DNA from: an uncultured Candidatus Saccharibacteria bacterium
GTDB taxonomy: Bacteria > Patescibacteria > Saccharimonadia > Saccharimonadales > UBA5946
Reading direction: 5' to 3'
NCBI GenBank assembly: GCA_946886435.1
Contig: CAMPIR010000002.1
Location: 1 to 25,508 of the forward strand
DNA length: 25,508 nt
The translations under genes were made by a program, and so were the position numbers. Shown here one piece after another: positions 14,083 through 22,928 of the stretch; the stretch's first letter is position 1; every line of letters begins with the position of its first letter. The notes beneath the pieces were generated by a model. The model was not told the DNA's origin. It ran no database searches and saw only the letters and a program-made list of their open reading frames with translations.

Positions 14083-15882
14083 ATGGCGCTTTTAACTGAA
14101 GAAAACCAGCTCCAGCTCGAAAACCTTCTCGTTGACGAAGGATTTTTGGCTGCCGAAGAGCTTGAGACTAGCCGTGCATCGGCCAAAAAACTAGGCGTAC
14201 CGCTCCTGACAGAGCTTATCCAGAGTGAGCGGATAACGAACGAAGAACTGACCCGGATGATCGCGAAGGTCGCGAATGTTCCGTATGTTAATCTCACCGA
14301 CACCTATATAAACCAGGAGACCCTCAAGCTCTTACCGAAAGATGTTGCTGAGCGGTATATGGCGGTTCCGCTCGGTGTCATGAAATCAACCGGTGGTGGC
14401 CAGAGCCGCCTTGCGGTAGCGATGCTCGATGCGAATAACGTCCAAGCCGTGGACTTTCTCGTAAACAAGATCCAGCAGCCGATCAAGGTGTATATGTCGT
14501 CGCAGGAGGGGATCCAGCACGTTCTCGATCAGTACAATGCCGACCTTACCGAAGGCGTCAGCGATGCGATCAGTACAGCCGACGAGGAAGCTGTTGCGGC
14601 GAGGACTAACGAAAAAGGCGAGACTACGGCGCTTGTCATCAACCAAGACTCTCCGATTTCGCGCGCCCTGAACACGATACTTGAGTATGCGGCTCGTTCC
14701 AGAGCATCGGATATCCACATCGAACCGACAGAGACTGATCTAAAGATCCGCTGTCGCATCGACGGCGTGCTACGAGAGATCATGAAACTGCCAAAGAGCA
14801 TCGAGCCAGCGCTCATTTCTCGTATAAAGATTCTCAGTAACCTCAAGATCGATGAACACCGCGTGCCTCAAGATGGTCAGTTCGCGGTGCATGTTTCTGA
14901 TAAAGATATCGATCTTCGTATCGCTATCAGCCCGGTCGTTTGGGGTGAACAGGTTGTCATACGTCTGCTCGATAAGTCGGGAGCATCGTTCCGTCTCGAA
15001 GACATGGGGTATGCGGGCCGGGCGCTTCGAACTATTCGAAAGGGTGTCGTAAAGCCGAATGGTATGATCTTGACCTCTGGCCCAACCGGCTCGGGTAAGT
15101 CGACCAGCCTTTACGCACTGATTCAGGAGATCAAAGACGACACAGTCAATATCGTTACCCTGGAAGACCCGGTTGAGTACAAGATGGGCGGCGTCAACCA
15201 AATCCAGGTAAATACCGATGTCGGTTTGACGTTTGCTTCAGGGCTTCGTTCTATTCTCCGTCAGGACCCAGATGTCGTCATGGTGGGGGAGATCCGTGAC
15301 AAGGAAACGGCTATGTTGGCCGTACAGGCAGCGCTTACCGGTCACCTCGTGTTCTCGACCCTTCACACCAACTCAGCAGCCGGCGTCTTGCCGCGACTAC
15401 TCGATATGGGCATCGAACCGTTCCTAATCGCAAGTACCGTCAACACCGTTATCGGTCAGCGTCTCGTTCGACGCGTCGCCGAAAACCGTGAGAACTTCAA
15501 CTCGCGCGAACTCGAAACGAAGAGCATCCTCGAGACGTTGGGCGTCGTCCTACCGAAAACCAAAGAGGACATCGCCCGTGCCTCCGAAGACCTGGGGTAC
15601 AAAGACCTTCCCCTGGCCACCCAAAGCGCTTATACTTTAGTGAAAGGCGAAGATTCACCACGATCGCCAGGGGGATATAAGGGGCGTGTCGGGTTATACG
15701 AAGTAATGGATATCAGTGAAGCGGTGCAGGGGCTTATCGTAAAACGAGCAACAAGCGCTGAGATTCAACGACAGGCGATCGCCGAAGGTATGATTACGAT
15801 GAGGCAGGATGGTTACCTCAAGGCGCTGCAAGGACTAACGACACTAGAAGAAGTAAACCGAGTTGCCGCGAACATGGCATAG
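14083..15882 (+). CDS. pilB: Type IV pilus extension ATPase PilB
   Basis: This 599-residue hexameric secretion ATPase powers pilus polymerisation. An N-terminal MshE/GspE-N-type domain (about 1-150: FLAAEELE, PYVNLTD) is followed by the N2 domain (RASDIHIEP, about 206-214) and the RecA-like core. Walker A GPTGSGKST is at 333-341 (K339), the Asp box and Walker B region includes DVVMVGEIRD, and the His box is GHLVFSTLHTNSA. A C-terminal GRVGLYEVMDIS segment is typical. The region after VIGQRLVRRV (RRVAENRENFNSR) contains no cysteines, so the tetracysteine zinc site of many PilB/GspE proteins is missing. It belongs to the pilM operon. Confidence 0.96.
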   Translation: MALLTEENQLQLENLLVDEGFLAAEELETSRASAKKLGVPLLTELIQSERITNEELTRMIAKVANVPYVNLTDTYINQETLKLLPKDVAERYMAVPLGVMKSTGGGQSRLAVAMLDANNVQAVDFLVNKIQQPIKVYMSSQEGIQHVLDQYNADLTEGVSDAISTADEEAVAARTNEKGETTALVINQDSPISRALNTILEYAARSRASDIHIEPTETDLKIRCRIDGVLREIMKLPKSIEPALISRIKILSNLKIDEHRVPQDGQFAVHVSDKDIDLRIAISPVVWGEQVVIRLLDKSGASFRLEDMGYAGRALRTIRKGVVKPNGMILTSGPTGSGKSTSLYALIQEIKDDTVNIVTLEDPVEYKMGGVNQIQVNTDVGLTFASGLRSILRQDPDVVMVGEIRDKETAMLAVQAALTGHLVFSTLHTNSAAGVLPRLLDMGIEPFLIASTVNTVIGQRLVRRVAENRENFNSRELETKSILETLGVVLPKTKEDIARASEDLGYKDLPLATQSAYTLVKGEDSPRSPGGYKGRVGLYEVMDISEAVQGLIVKRATSAEIQRQAIAEGMITMRQDGYLKALQGLTTLEEVNRVAANMA

Positions 15883-15899
15883 GAGAGTGGGGAAGACAT

Positions 15900-16973
15900 A
15901 TGGAACAAACAGCAGAACTACGGATTGAATCACTCCTCGAGGATGTGATAAGAAAACGTGCCTCAGACCTCCATCTTCAGGTAGGATTGACGCCAATGCT
16001 CCGTATAGACGGAACTCTTGTTGCTATCCCTGGCACACCGGTGCTCGATGAGGAAATGGTTGAAAAGCTTATATTTGCGATTCTTGATGCCGATCAGCAG
16101 CAAATCCTGATGAAAGACAAGGAGTTTGACTTTAGCTTTGCCTTTGGTGATCTAGGTCGTTTCCGCGTTAATGCCTTCCACGAGCGAGGTAACCTGGCCG
16201 CCGCACTTCGTCTCATCCCGAACGAGATCAAGTCAACATCTGAGCTCGGCATGCCTGGGGTCATCAACTCGTTTGCCAACTACCCACGAGGCCTCGTACT
16301 GGTTACCGGACCGACCGGTTCCGGTAAATCAACCACGCTTGCGGCCTTGATCGACCAGATCAATACCGAAAAAGCCCACCATATCATCACCATCGAAGAC
16401 CCGATCGAGTTTACGCACAAGAGCAAAAAGTCAGTCGTTGTCCAGCGTGAGGTTCACTATGACACCTATAGTTTCTCCGCCGCACTGCGTAGCTCTCTGC
16501 GCCAGGATCCAGATGTCGTGCTTATCGGTGAGATGCGCGACCTTGAGACGATATCAGCGGCTATCACGATCGCTGAGACAGGGCACTTGGTCTTCGCGAC
16601 GCTTCACACTAACAGTGCTGCTCAGTCTATCGACCGTATGATCGACGTTTTCCCGCCACACCAGCAGCCACAGGTGCGGGCGCAACTCTCTAACATTCTG
16701 ATGGGTATTTGTTCGCAACGTCTCGTGCCGATGATAGGTGGCGGACGTGCGGTTGCTGCCGAGATCTTAGTTGCCACCCCAGCGGTCCGTAACATTATCC
16801 GAGAAGGCAAGACCCACCAGCTCGATGCCGTCATCCAGACCGGTGCAGACCAGGGGATGCAGTCCATGGACAAGACGCTGGTTGGTCTCGTTCAGGCCGG
16901 GCAGGTTACGTACGACGAAGCGAAGAACTTTGCGGTCGACCTTACTGAGTTCGAGAGGATGATGCGAGGCTAA
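15900..16973 (+). CDS. pilT: Type IV pilus retraction ATPase PilT
   Basis: At 357 residues this matches the usual PilT length. It has an N-terminal PAS-like domain (KRASDLHLQVG, about 17-27), Walker A GPTGSGKST at 137-145 (K143), the Asp box ITIEDPIEF, Walker B VVLIGEMRD and the His box GHLVFATLHTNSA. QRLVP and the C-terminal helix of the family follow. It provides retraction and therefore twitching or pull-in of attached cells. It starts 17 nt after pilB behind a GGGGAAGA-type site and ends 3 nt before pilC. Separate PilB and PilT argue for dynamic rather than static pili. Confidence 0.95.
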   Translation: MEQTAELRIESLLEDVIRKRASDLHLQVGLTPMLRIDGTLVAIPGTPVLDEEMVEKLIFAILDADQQQILMKDKEFDFSFAFGDLGRFRVNAFHERGNLAAALRLIPNEIKSTSELGMPGVINSFANYPRGLVLVTGPTGSGKSTTLAALIDQINTEKAHHIITIEDPIEFTHKSKKSVVVQREVHYDTYSFSAALRSSLRQDPDVVLIGEMRDLETISAAITIAETGHLVFATLHTNSAAQSIDRMIDVFPPHQQPQVRAQLSNILMGICSQRLVPMIGGGRAVAAEILVATPAVRNIIREGKTHQLDAVIQTGADQGMQSMDKTLVGLVQAGQVTYDEAKNFAVDLTEFERMMRG

Positions 16974-16976
16974 CCC

Positions 16977-18188
16977 ATGCTAACGTTTTCGTACACCGCT
17001 CGTGACCAGGCGACCAACAAAATCGTAAAATCTACGATCCAGGCTGATTCGGAGGGCGCCGCCGCAAAGCTCATGATGAGCCATAACCTTATGCCCATCG
17101 ATATAAAGGCAGAAGGCCAGTCGACCGGTTTGATTGGTGCGATAAAGAATCGTAGTAGTACCAAAGACCGGGTTATTTTCACCCGTCAGTTGGCAACATT
17201 GATCAACGCTGGACTGCCGTTGACCCAGAGCCTCCATACGGTACAAGCCCAGACAAAGAGCAAACACCTCCAGGCGATCATCCAGGATATCATCAGCAGA
17301 GTAGAGGGAGGTAGTGCGCTCGCAGATGCCTTTGCCCGTCACCCAAAGGAGTTCAACGAGCTGTTCATCGCGCTAGTTGCCGCCGGTGAAGTTTCGGGTA
17401 CGCTCGATGCCTCTCTTGAGCGTGTTGCCGACCAGCAGGAAAAAGATGCCGAGATCATCGCAAAGATCAAAGGCGCTATGATGTACCCGATCATCGTTTT
17501 GATCGTGATGATGGGCGTGGTGGTGTTCATGATGATGACACTGCTGCCCCAGGTCGAGATGCTCTACTCCGATACCGGCCAGAAGTTACCCGTCCTCACG
17601 TCTGTGCTTCTTTCAATCGTCAACTTTATCAAGAAGTTTTGGTTTATAGTGCCTATCCCGATAGCGATCATGATATTTTTCAGCTTCAAATGGGCAAAGA
17701 GCGGTCCGGGTCGTGAGGTCGTTGACAAGCTAAAGATGCGCGCACCGATGATCGGGCCGCTGTTCATGAAGATGTATATGGCGCGTTTTGCCCGAACGGG
17801 TGCGACGCTCATCGCCAGTGGTGTCCCGCTCCTCCAGGTGCTCGGTATCACCGCGAACGCTGTGAACAACGTTCATATCGCCCGCGCCATCCATGCCGCG
17901 TCAGACAAGGTTAAGGGTGGTAAATCCCTGGCAAAAACACTTGAGGGTGACGAAAACTTTCTCGACCTCGTGCCAAACATGCTCAGTATCGGTGAGCAGT
18001 CGGGTGCAACAGAAAAGATGATGAAAAAGACCGCCGACTACTATGAAAAAGAAGTCGATGACCAGATAAAGACCATCTCAACGATTATCGAACCGCTCAT
18101 GATGATCGTGATGGGTGTCGTTGCACTTATCATCGTTGCCGCGGTACTCCTGCCGGTTTACACGCTTTCTGGCGACTCGCTCGTCTAG
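16977..18188 (+). CDS. pilC: Type IV pilus platform protein PilC
   Basis: This 403-residue inner-membrane platform protein (GspF family) couples the ATPases to pilin insertion. Two GspF domains are visible: the first about 65-190 (FTRQLATLINAGLPLTQSL, EVSGTLDASLERVADQQEKDAEI), the second about 265-395 (FARTGATLIASGVPLLQVL, EQSGATEKMMKKTADYYEKEVDDQI). Three membrane helices lie near 165-190, 215-240 and 375-397. It is the last gene of the operon started at pilM; the downstream pilin has its own promoter. Confidence 0.96.
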   Translation: MLTFSYTARDQATNKIVKSTIQADSEGAAAKLMMSHNLMPIDIKAEGQSTGLIGAIKNRSSTKDRVIFTRQLATLINAGLPLTQSLHTVQAQTKSKHLQAIIQDIISRVEGGSALADAFARHPKEFNELFIALVAAGEVSGTLDASLERVADQQEKDAEIIAKIKGAMMYPIIVLIVMMGVVVFMMMTLLPQVEMLYSDTGQKLPVLTSVLLSIVNFIKKFWFIVPIPIAIMIFFSFKWAKSGPGREVVDKLKMRAPMIGPLFMKMYMARFARTGATLIASGVPLLQVLGITANAVNNVHIARAIHAASDKVKGGKSLAKTLEGDENFLDLVPNMLSIGEQSGATEKMMKKTADYYEKEVDDQIKTISTIIEPLMMIVMGVVALIIVAAVLLPVYTLSGDSLV

Positions 18189-18199
18189 CGGACAAGATG

Positions 18200-18228
18200 T
18201 TGCATTTTTAAACGCTACTGTTTACTAT
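18200..18228 (+). promoter_or_regulatory. Promoter of the major pilin gene
   Basis: TTGCAT (18200-18205) and TACTAT (18223-18228) are separated by 17 nt. The start point is expected near 18235, leaving a leader of about 35 nt with a strong ribosome-binding site (AGGGGG, 18254-18259). A separate strong promoter fits the high amounts of pilin needed. Confidence 0.7.
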
Positions 18229-18269
18229 GAAACTAGAACTCATCATTTAAGTTAGGGGGCATTAGATAG

Positions 18270-18749
18270 ATGTTAGATAGTATACGAAAACGTAAAGAAT
18301 CAGGATTCACGATCGTCGAGGTCATGATCGTGCTCGCGATCGCTGGACTTATTATCCTGATCGTCTTCCTGGCAGTTCCAGCACTGCAACGTAACTCACG
18401 CAATACGCAGCGCTCACAGGATGTTAGCGCAGTGCTCGGTGGTGTGAGCGAATTTGCCGCATCGCACAACGGTAGCCTCACGTCGCTCACTAACGCGGAC
18501 ATAGTTGCTAACGCAAAAACAGGCTACTATGAAGGTGCCGGCGTTGGACAGGGTAACATTGGTCTTAATACAACCGGTGCCGCGACTCTCGCTGAGACTC
18601 CTGTCAACGATCGAGTTCTCATTGTGACGAAAGCAAAGTGTGGCACAGGGAATGCTGCTGTCGCCGGGGCGTCTCGGGGCATCGTAGCGCTTTACTTGAT
18701 AGAAGACACTAGTACAGACGGATTTGCCGTCATGTGTCAGGCAAGCTAG
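18270..18749 (+). CDS. pilA: Major type IV pilin (prepilin)
   Basis: The 159-residue prepilin has a short basic leader (MLDSIRKRKESG) and the cleavage site after G12, giving mature F13-TIVEVMIVLAIAGL with the conserved Glu5 (E17). The hydrophobic N-terminal helix is followed by a globular domain with just two Cys (C124, C156), which probably close the C-terminal D-loop. It has its own promoter and ribosome-binding site and is bounded by an intrinsic terminator, so it is likely the most abundant transcript of the locus. That it is the major subunit is inferred from this setup and from its small size relative to the later pilin-like genes. Confidence 0.92.
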   Translation: MLDSIRKRKESGFTIVEVMIVLAIAGLIILIVFLAVPALQRNSRNTQRSQDVSAVLGGVSEFAASHNGSLTSLTNADIVANAKTGYYEGAGVGQGNIGLNTTGAATLAETPVNDRVLIVTKAKCGTGNAAVAGASRGIVALYLIEDTSTDGFAVMCQAS

Positions 18750-18771
18750 AATATAGCCAAAAGTTACTAGG

Positions 18772-18800
18772 AAAAAGACACCGTTAAGGTGTCTTTTTCT
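18772..18800 (+). terminator. Intrinsic terminator after the major pilin
   Basis: AAAAAGACACC (18772-18782) pairs perfectly with GGTGTCTTTTT (18788-18798) around a GTTAA loop, ending in a T run. Because A and T runs flank the GC core it could act in either direction. The downstream pilD promoter begins right after it. Confidence 0.9.
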
Positions 18801-18802
18801 GT

Positions 18803-18808
18803 TATGCT
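18803..18808 (+). promoter_or_regulatory. -10-like box before pilD
   Basis: TATGCT lies directly after the pilin terminator and 7-10 nt before ATG 18816 and ATG 18819, predicting a leaderless pilD mRNA. No clear -35 is visible; the site overlaps the T run of the terminator. Confidence 0.4.
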
Positions 18809-18815
18809 TGAGCTA

Positions 18816-19673
18816 ATGATGTATTTCGCTTTGATTGTACTGGGACTTATCCTGGGTAGCTTTGTCAACGCTCTGGTCTGGCGGCTGCACGAACAGAGTA
18901 AGTACTACGATGAAGATGGCCGGCTAAAGAAACTTAGCGGCAAGGAAAAGAAACGGCTGAACGATCTCTCGATCACAAAAGGCCGCTCTATGTGCTCAAA
19001 ATGTGGTCATCAGCTGTCCGCGCTCGATCTCGTGCCGATACTCAGCTGGGTGGCGCTCAGGGGTCGTTGCCGCTACTGTCACGAAAAGATCGATGACGCA
19101 CCGATTGTAGAGCTAGCGTTGCCGCTACTGCTCGTCGTGTCATACGTATTTTGGCCGTTTCAGTTGCAAGGAACGGCTGGATACGCGCTATTCGCTGTCT
19201 GGGTTCTGATGATGACGTGCTTCGTCGCACTGGCAGCCTATGATGCACGGTGGTTTCTGCTGCCAGACAGGGTCGTGTTTCCGCTGATAGCTCTCGCCGT
19301 GAGCTTTGTCGTGCTCAGGGTGGTGCAGTATGGAGACTTGACTAGGCTATACGAGGCGGTATTTGCCGGAGCAGTACTGTCGGGGCTATTTCTATTGCTG
19401 TTTTTGGTTTCGAAAGGTACTTGGATCGGTTTTGGCGACGTAAAGTTGGCTATTGCACTCGGTTTGATCGTCGGCTCGCCGTTGATGAGTTTGCTTGTGG
19501 TGTTTGTCGCCTCACTCAGCGGAACCGTGATGGCGCTCCCGCAAATGATCTCTGGTGGAGAAGGCTTAAAACGGTCGATACCGTTTGGACCACACCTGTT
19601 GCTCGCAACCATCATCGTTTTTCTGTTTGGGCAGACACTGATCGACTGGTATCTCTCTCTGTTGTTACTATAG
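18816..19673 (+). CDS. pilD: Prepilin peptidase / N-methyltransferase PilD
   Basis: PilD cleaves prepilin leaders and methylates the new N terminus. The protein (285 residues from ATG 18816) has the N-terminal region LGSFVNALVWRL, the zinc tetracysteine module (CSKCG...CRYC) and about seven membrane segments. The two catalytic Asp motifs are AAYDARWFLLPD and GFGDVKLAIALG. The frame is open back to GTG 18789, but that codon lies in the terminator stem. ATG 18804, 18816 or 18819 are the realistic starts, and I chose 18816 from the TATGCT box. An insert rich in Lys and Asp (about 30-50, YYDEDGRLKKLSGKEKKR) precedes the zinc module. It processes the five prepilins of this locus. Confidence 0.93.
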   Translation: MMYFALIVLGLILGSFVNALVWRLHEQSKYYDEDGRLKKLSGKEKKRLNDLSITKGRSMCSKCGHQLSALDLVPILSWVALRGRCRYCHEKIDDAPIVELALPLLLVVSYVFWPFQLQGTAGYALFAVWVLMMTCFVALAAYDARWFLLPDRVVFPLIALAVSFVVLRVVQYGDLTRLYEAVFAGAVLSGLFLLLFLVSKGTWIGFGDVKLAIALGLIVGSPLMSLLVVFVASLSGTVMALPQMISGGEGLKRSIPFGPHLLLATIIVFLFGQTLIDWYLSLLLL

Positions 19674-19696
19674 ATTTTCAAGCATAATCACTATGC

Positions 19697-19702
19697 TATA
19701 CT
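19697..19702 (+). promoter_or_regulatory. Extended -10 promoter of the minor-pilin operon
   Basis: TGCTATACT (19694-19702) is almost the same as the extended -10 in front of pilM, with the same short distance to the start codon (8 nt here, ATG 19711). A TTTTCA (19675-19680) could be a weak -35. Shared sequence suggests that the two pil units are expressed together. Confidence 0.6.
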
Positions 19703-19710
19703 GAACCCAT

Positions 19711-20721
19711 ATGAAACGGTTTAGCGCAGGTGGGTTCACTATCGTCGAGACGATGATTGTCTTGGCGGTGACCGGTGTACTGTTTCTCTCACTCGTCGGT
19801 GTTGTACAGGGGCGACAGGCCAAGATGCAGTACAAGAACTCGATGAACGACATTACTTCTACTGTCCAGTCGACTGCTGGGCAGGTCGCTAGCGGGTATT
19901 ATCCGGTGTCCGAGAGTAGTTTTCGCTGCGTTGCCAACGGAGGCAAACCACAGATCACAACGCTACCTTCGACGGGCGGCATAGGCACAAACGATGACTG
20001 TGTCATGCTAGGTCAGGCGATCATGTTCGGAACAGGTATCCAGAACGGTGAACATGAGTACAAGATCCAGACGCTCATAGGGCTTCGTCAGACCAACGCA
20101 GGAGAGACTCCGAAAAATTTTAGTGAAACAAAAGTGAGGGTTATGGCGCCTGGAACGGCTGATCCAACAACTTTTCTGCCAGATAGGGAGTTGCATCTGC
20201 ATGGCTCTCAGAGGGGCATATTTGCTGGTTTTCCGATAGACGACACTGAGCCTGATCCTGTCGCTGCTGACCTCGGAGGCATCCCTGATCTGAGTGTGAC
20301 GAAGAGTCTGCAGTTCGGCACGTCAGTTAAATGGATGCGCACTGATGACGCAGCAGGCAGCCCGGTAGCGGGGTTTGCCATCGTCGCAATCCCGGGCGCT
20401 CAGCAGGGAGGTTCTAGTGCGGCAGGACTGGGGACGGTTCTTATCGGCATCGTGCCGATCCCGTGCGGTACTATTGCCAACTGCGAAGATGGCCTTGACC
20501 CAGCGGTCGGGGTGGATGCTATCGTAACTGCTTTTGAGGGTGTCAACGGTATTAACGCCAGGCCGAAAGGCGTGAAGATATGTTTTGTAAGCGCATCCAC
20601 GGAGCAGTCGTCGCTGGTTCGCATCGGAGCAAACGGCGCGAGCAACGGGACTGAAACGGTCACCTATAATAATCAGGACTGTACCCCGGAAGCGGGAGGT
20701 GGACCGATATATGCTAAGTAA
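19711..20721 (+). CDS. Minor pilin, FimT/GspH-like
   Basis: This 336-residue prepilin has a very short leader, MKRFSAGG, with cleavage after G8 to give F-TIVETMIVLAVTGVLF and Glu5 present (E13). The rest is a large exported domain (about 40-336) rich in Gly, Thr and Ser with several Cys, including the pair in PCGTIANCEDG and one near the C terminus (NQDCTPEAG). It is twice the size of a usual FimT. It is the first of four pilin-like genes arranged as H-I-J-K, a set that builds the pilus tip and primes assembly. The FimT/GspH label comes from order and N-terminal helix only. Confidence 0.82.
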   Translation: MKRFSAGGFTIVETMIVLAVTGVLFLSLVGVVQGRQAKMQYKNSMNDITSTVQSTAGQVASGYYPVSESSFRCVANGGKPQITTLPSTGGIGTNDDCVMLGQAIMFGTGIQNGEHEYKIQTLIGLRQTNAGETPKNFSETKVRVMAPGTADPTTFLPDRELHLHGSQRGIFAGFPIDDTEPDPVAADLGGIPDLSVTKSLQFGTSVKWMRTDDAAGSPVAGFAIVAIPGAQQGGSSAAGLGTVLIGIVPIPCGTIANCEDGLDPAVGVDAIVTAFEGVNGINARPKGVKICFVSASTEQSSLVRIGANGASNGTETVTYNNQDCTPEAGGGPIYAK

Positions 20722-21193
20722 ACGAGGGGAACGAGGCGATACCATCGTCGAGGTACTTATATGCCTGGCAGTGCTTGGGCTTGTTCTCAGCGGTGCGTAT
20801 GTGACTGCAAATCGTAACTCACTTGCGAACCGTTCTGCGCAGGAGCGCCTCGAGGCGGTAAAACTAGCCGAGGCACAGATCGAGCGCTTACGCACAGCCG
20901 TGCAAGCCAATCCTGCGATCGTCAATACGATGACAGGATTTTGCCTACCTTCAGATGCTCCGGCGCTAGCACCCGTTTCTTCTTCGGACGGTAAATGCAC
21001 GGTAAAGGCAGATGATATGACCGCTGCTCCTGACGTAGCGCCACGGTACGCCATGAGCATAACGAGGGTGGCGGCCATACCCCCGACAGTCGATGGGGTC
21101 GTTGGGCATCGGTACAGGGTAACGGCAACCTGGGAAAATATTTCCGGAACCGGTAGCGACAAACTTGATACCTACTACGAGGTATATCGGTGA
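20711..21193 (+). CDS. Minor pilin, PilV/GspI-like
   Basis: This 160-residue prepilin has leader MLSKRGERG, cleavage after G9, then D-TIVEVLICLAVLGLVLSGAY with Glu5 (E14). The first mature residue is Asp instead of the usual Phe, which is uncommon. I chose ATG 20711 over 20699 because a strong site (GGAGGTGG, 20695-20702) sits 8 nt before it and the leader length fits. It overlaps the previous gene by 11 nt and the next by four (GTGA), so the minor pilins are translated in step. The sequence EAVKLAEAQIERLR after the membrane helix is typical of PilV/GspI. Confidence 0.85.
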   Translation: MLSKRGERGDTIVEVLICLAVLGLVLSGAYVTANRNSLANRSAQERLEAVKLAEAQIERLRTAVQANPAIVNTMTGFCLPSDAPALAPVSSSDGKCTVKADDMTAAPDVAPRYAMSITRVAAIPPTVDGVVGHRYRVTATWENISGTGSDKLDTYYEVYR

Positions 21194-21870
21194 GAGGTCC
21201 TGATGCCCGTCAGCGCGGGTTCACTATCGTCGAGCTGATGATAGCGACGATGGTTTTTGGCGTCATACTCCTAGGCGTTACCGCTGCAATAACGACGATG
21301 GGCAAGAAATACCAACGGAGCATGTACGCATCAAACACACAGGCCGTTACGAGTAACCTCGTCGATACGCTTTCCCAAGCTGTGCGCTATACCTCGGGTA
21401 TGCCACAAAAAGGCGGTAATCCGTTAACCGACACCGGTTCGTACTGTATCGGCGAAAAACAAATCCTTTACGCACAGGGCATGAGACTGGGTGATACTGC
21501 GGCAGCCACCTCGAGTAGGTTCGCTGTTCTTGTGCGCTCAGGCGATAGCACTTGCAGCACGATCCCGTCGATTACGCAGCCTCTGTCGATCCCAGGCGAA
21601 TACCAAGAGCTGCTAGGACGCGGGATGCGAATCTCAAAACTCGATATATTCCAGCAATCCGACGGCTCATTTAAGGTTGAGGCGCGCGTCGTGTATGGCG
21701 AGGATGACCTCCTCTGTAGCGAGAGTGTCGCAAATAGCTGTCGGGCCGGTGAGCCATATCTGAACGCATCACAGCTCCGAAGTCTCGATAACCTCCAGTG
21801 TAAACCAGGGCCAGGCTCTGAATACTGTTCCGCATCTGAGTTAAGTGCAACCGTGTATCAACGTTTATAG
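21190..21870 (+). CDS. Minor pilin, PilW/GspJ-like
   Basis: This 226-residue prepilin starts with GTG 21190, overlapping the previous stop as GTGA. Leader MRGPDARQRG is cut after G10, followed by F-TIVELMIATMVFGVILLGV with Glu5 (E15), the PilW/GspJ pattern. The exported part has several Cys, including a group near the C terminus (CSESVANSC, CKPGPGSEYC). It sits third in the H-I-J-K-type set. Start choice is well supported by the overlap and leader length. Confidence 0.87.
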   Translation: MRGPDARQRGFTIVELMIATMVFGVILLGVTAAITTMGKKYQRSMYASNTQAVTSNLVDTLSQAVRYTSGMPQKGGNPLTDTGSYCIGEKQILYAQGMRLGDTAAATSSRFAVLVRSGDSTCSTIPSITQPLSIPGEYQELLGRGMRISKLDIFQQSDGSFKVEARVVYGEDDLLCSESVANSCRAGEPYLNASQLRSLDNLQCKPGPGSEYCSASELSATVYQRL

Positions 21871-21887
21871 GGTAATATGGGAGTACG

Positions 21888-22928
21888 ATGAGTATGAGGG
21901 CGAACTATAAGGAACGGGGTATGGCGTCGCTGATGGTTACGACCATATTGATGCTGGTTATTTCGTTAATCGTCGTCGGATTTTCCCAAGTCGCACGGCG
22001 TAACCAGCGGGATGCCTTAGATCGACAACTTAGCTCTCAGGCGCTCTACGCGGTCGAGTCTGGCATCAACGCAGCAACAGCGGTCATGAAGCAGAAGTAC
22101 GAAACCAACCAGCCGATTCCCGGAAAGTCTGACTGCGCACCTGATACCGCCAAATATCCAGAGGTAAGACTGTCAGGGGATGACGTAAAGGTGACCTGTC
22201 TCCTCGTCGATCCTGTGGTTGATGACATGACATACGATGCGGTCACCGAAGATACCTCGACGTTCGTGCCACTAAAGCCTGAGTCAGGAACTCTGGCATT
22301 TATTACGATCACCTGGCGACCGAGCAGCGGATCCTTGGGCGCTACATCGGCTGACTGTCCGTCTTATAACTCGCCATCGTCGGCGCTTCCAGTGCGTTCG
22401 GCGTGGGTGTGTCCGCATGGATTGTTGCGAGTTGACCTGTCGCCTCGGCCTGTGGCAAACGCCACTACCCAAGCAAGCCAAACCAGTACGGTCTTTTTGT
22501 ACCCGCACTACTGGGGCGCTAGCATAGCGACGCCGGTGGTAACTACTCCGGCGGTCCAGTCGCCGTATCCAGTAAGATGCTCTGATATTGACGGCGACCC
22601 GAAATGCAATATATCGTTTTTTGTCGGCGCCGTATCGGAATATTATCTAAATATCCGTTCATTGTATAGAGACTCGAGAGTGGCTGTTGATGGGGTTAGT
22701 ACAACTGCAACATCGATGAATTTTACTGGTCAGGCAGAGGTGGATGTCACAGCTAAGGCCCAGGACGTACTCAAGCGCGTCAAGGTGAGGGTCAATGCGA
22801 CCGAGCAACTAGCTGGCAGCGGAAGTTCAGCCCCTGCGTATGGGCTCCAAACCAGCGAGTCTCTGTGTAAGCGTTTCGTGTCCGGGCCCGATATCTATCA
22901 TGCCGACCCGTTCGTCAGCTGTAACTAG
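21888..22928 (+). CDS. Minor pilin, PilX/GspK-like
   Basis: This 346-residue protein has leader MSMRANYKERG and a likely cut after G11, giving M-ASLMVTTILMLVISLIVVGF. The fifth mature residue is Met instead of Glu, as in PilX/GspK-type tip pilins, which lack Glu5. ALYAVESGINAATAVM after the helix is also typical of this class (compare 'Q.LYAAEsGi..A'). The large exported domain carries several Cys pairs. ATG 21894 is an alternative start. Its TAG shares the four bases CTAG (22925-22928) with the stop of the convergent recombinase gene, and there is no room for a separate terminator. Confidence 0.85.
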   Translation: MSMRANYKERGMASLMVTTILMLVISLIVVGFSQVARRNQRDALDRQLSSQALYAVESGINAATAVMKQKYETNQPIPGKSDCAPDTAKYPEVRLSGDDVKVTCLLVDPVVDDMTYDAVTEDTSTFVPLKPESGTLAFITITWRPSSGSLGATSADCPSYNSPSSALPVRSAWVCPHGLLRVDLSPRPVANATTQASQTSTVFLYPHYWGASIATPVVTTPAVQSPYPVRCSDIDGDPKCNISFFVGAVSEYYLNIRSLYRDSRVAVDGVSTTATSMNFTGQAEVDVTAKAQDVLKRVKVRVNATEQLAGSGSSAPAYGLQTSESLCKRFVSGPDIYHADPFVSCN

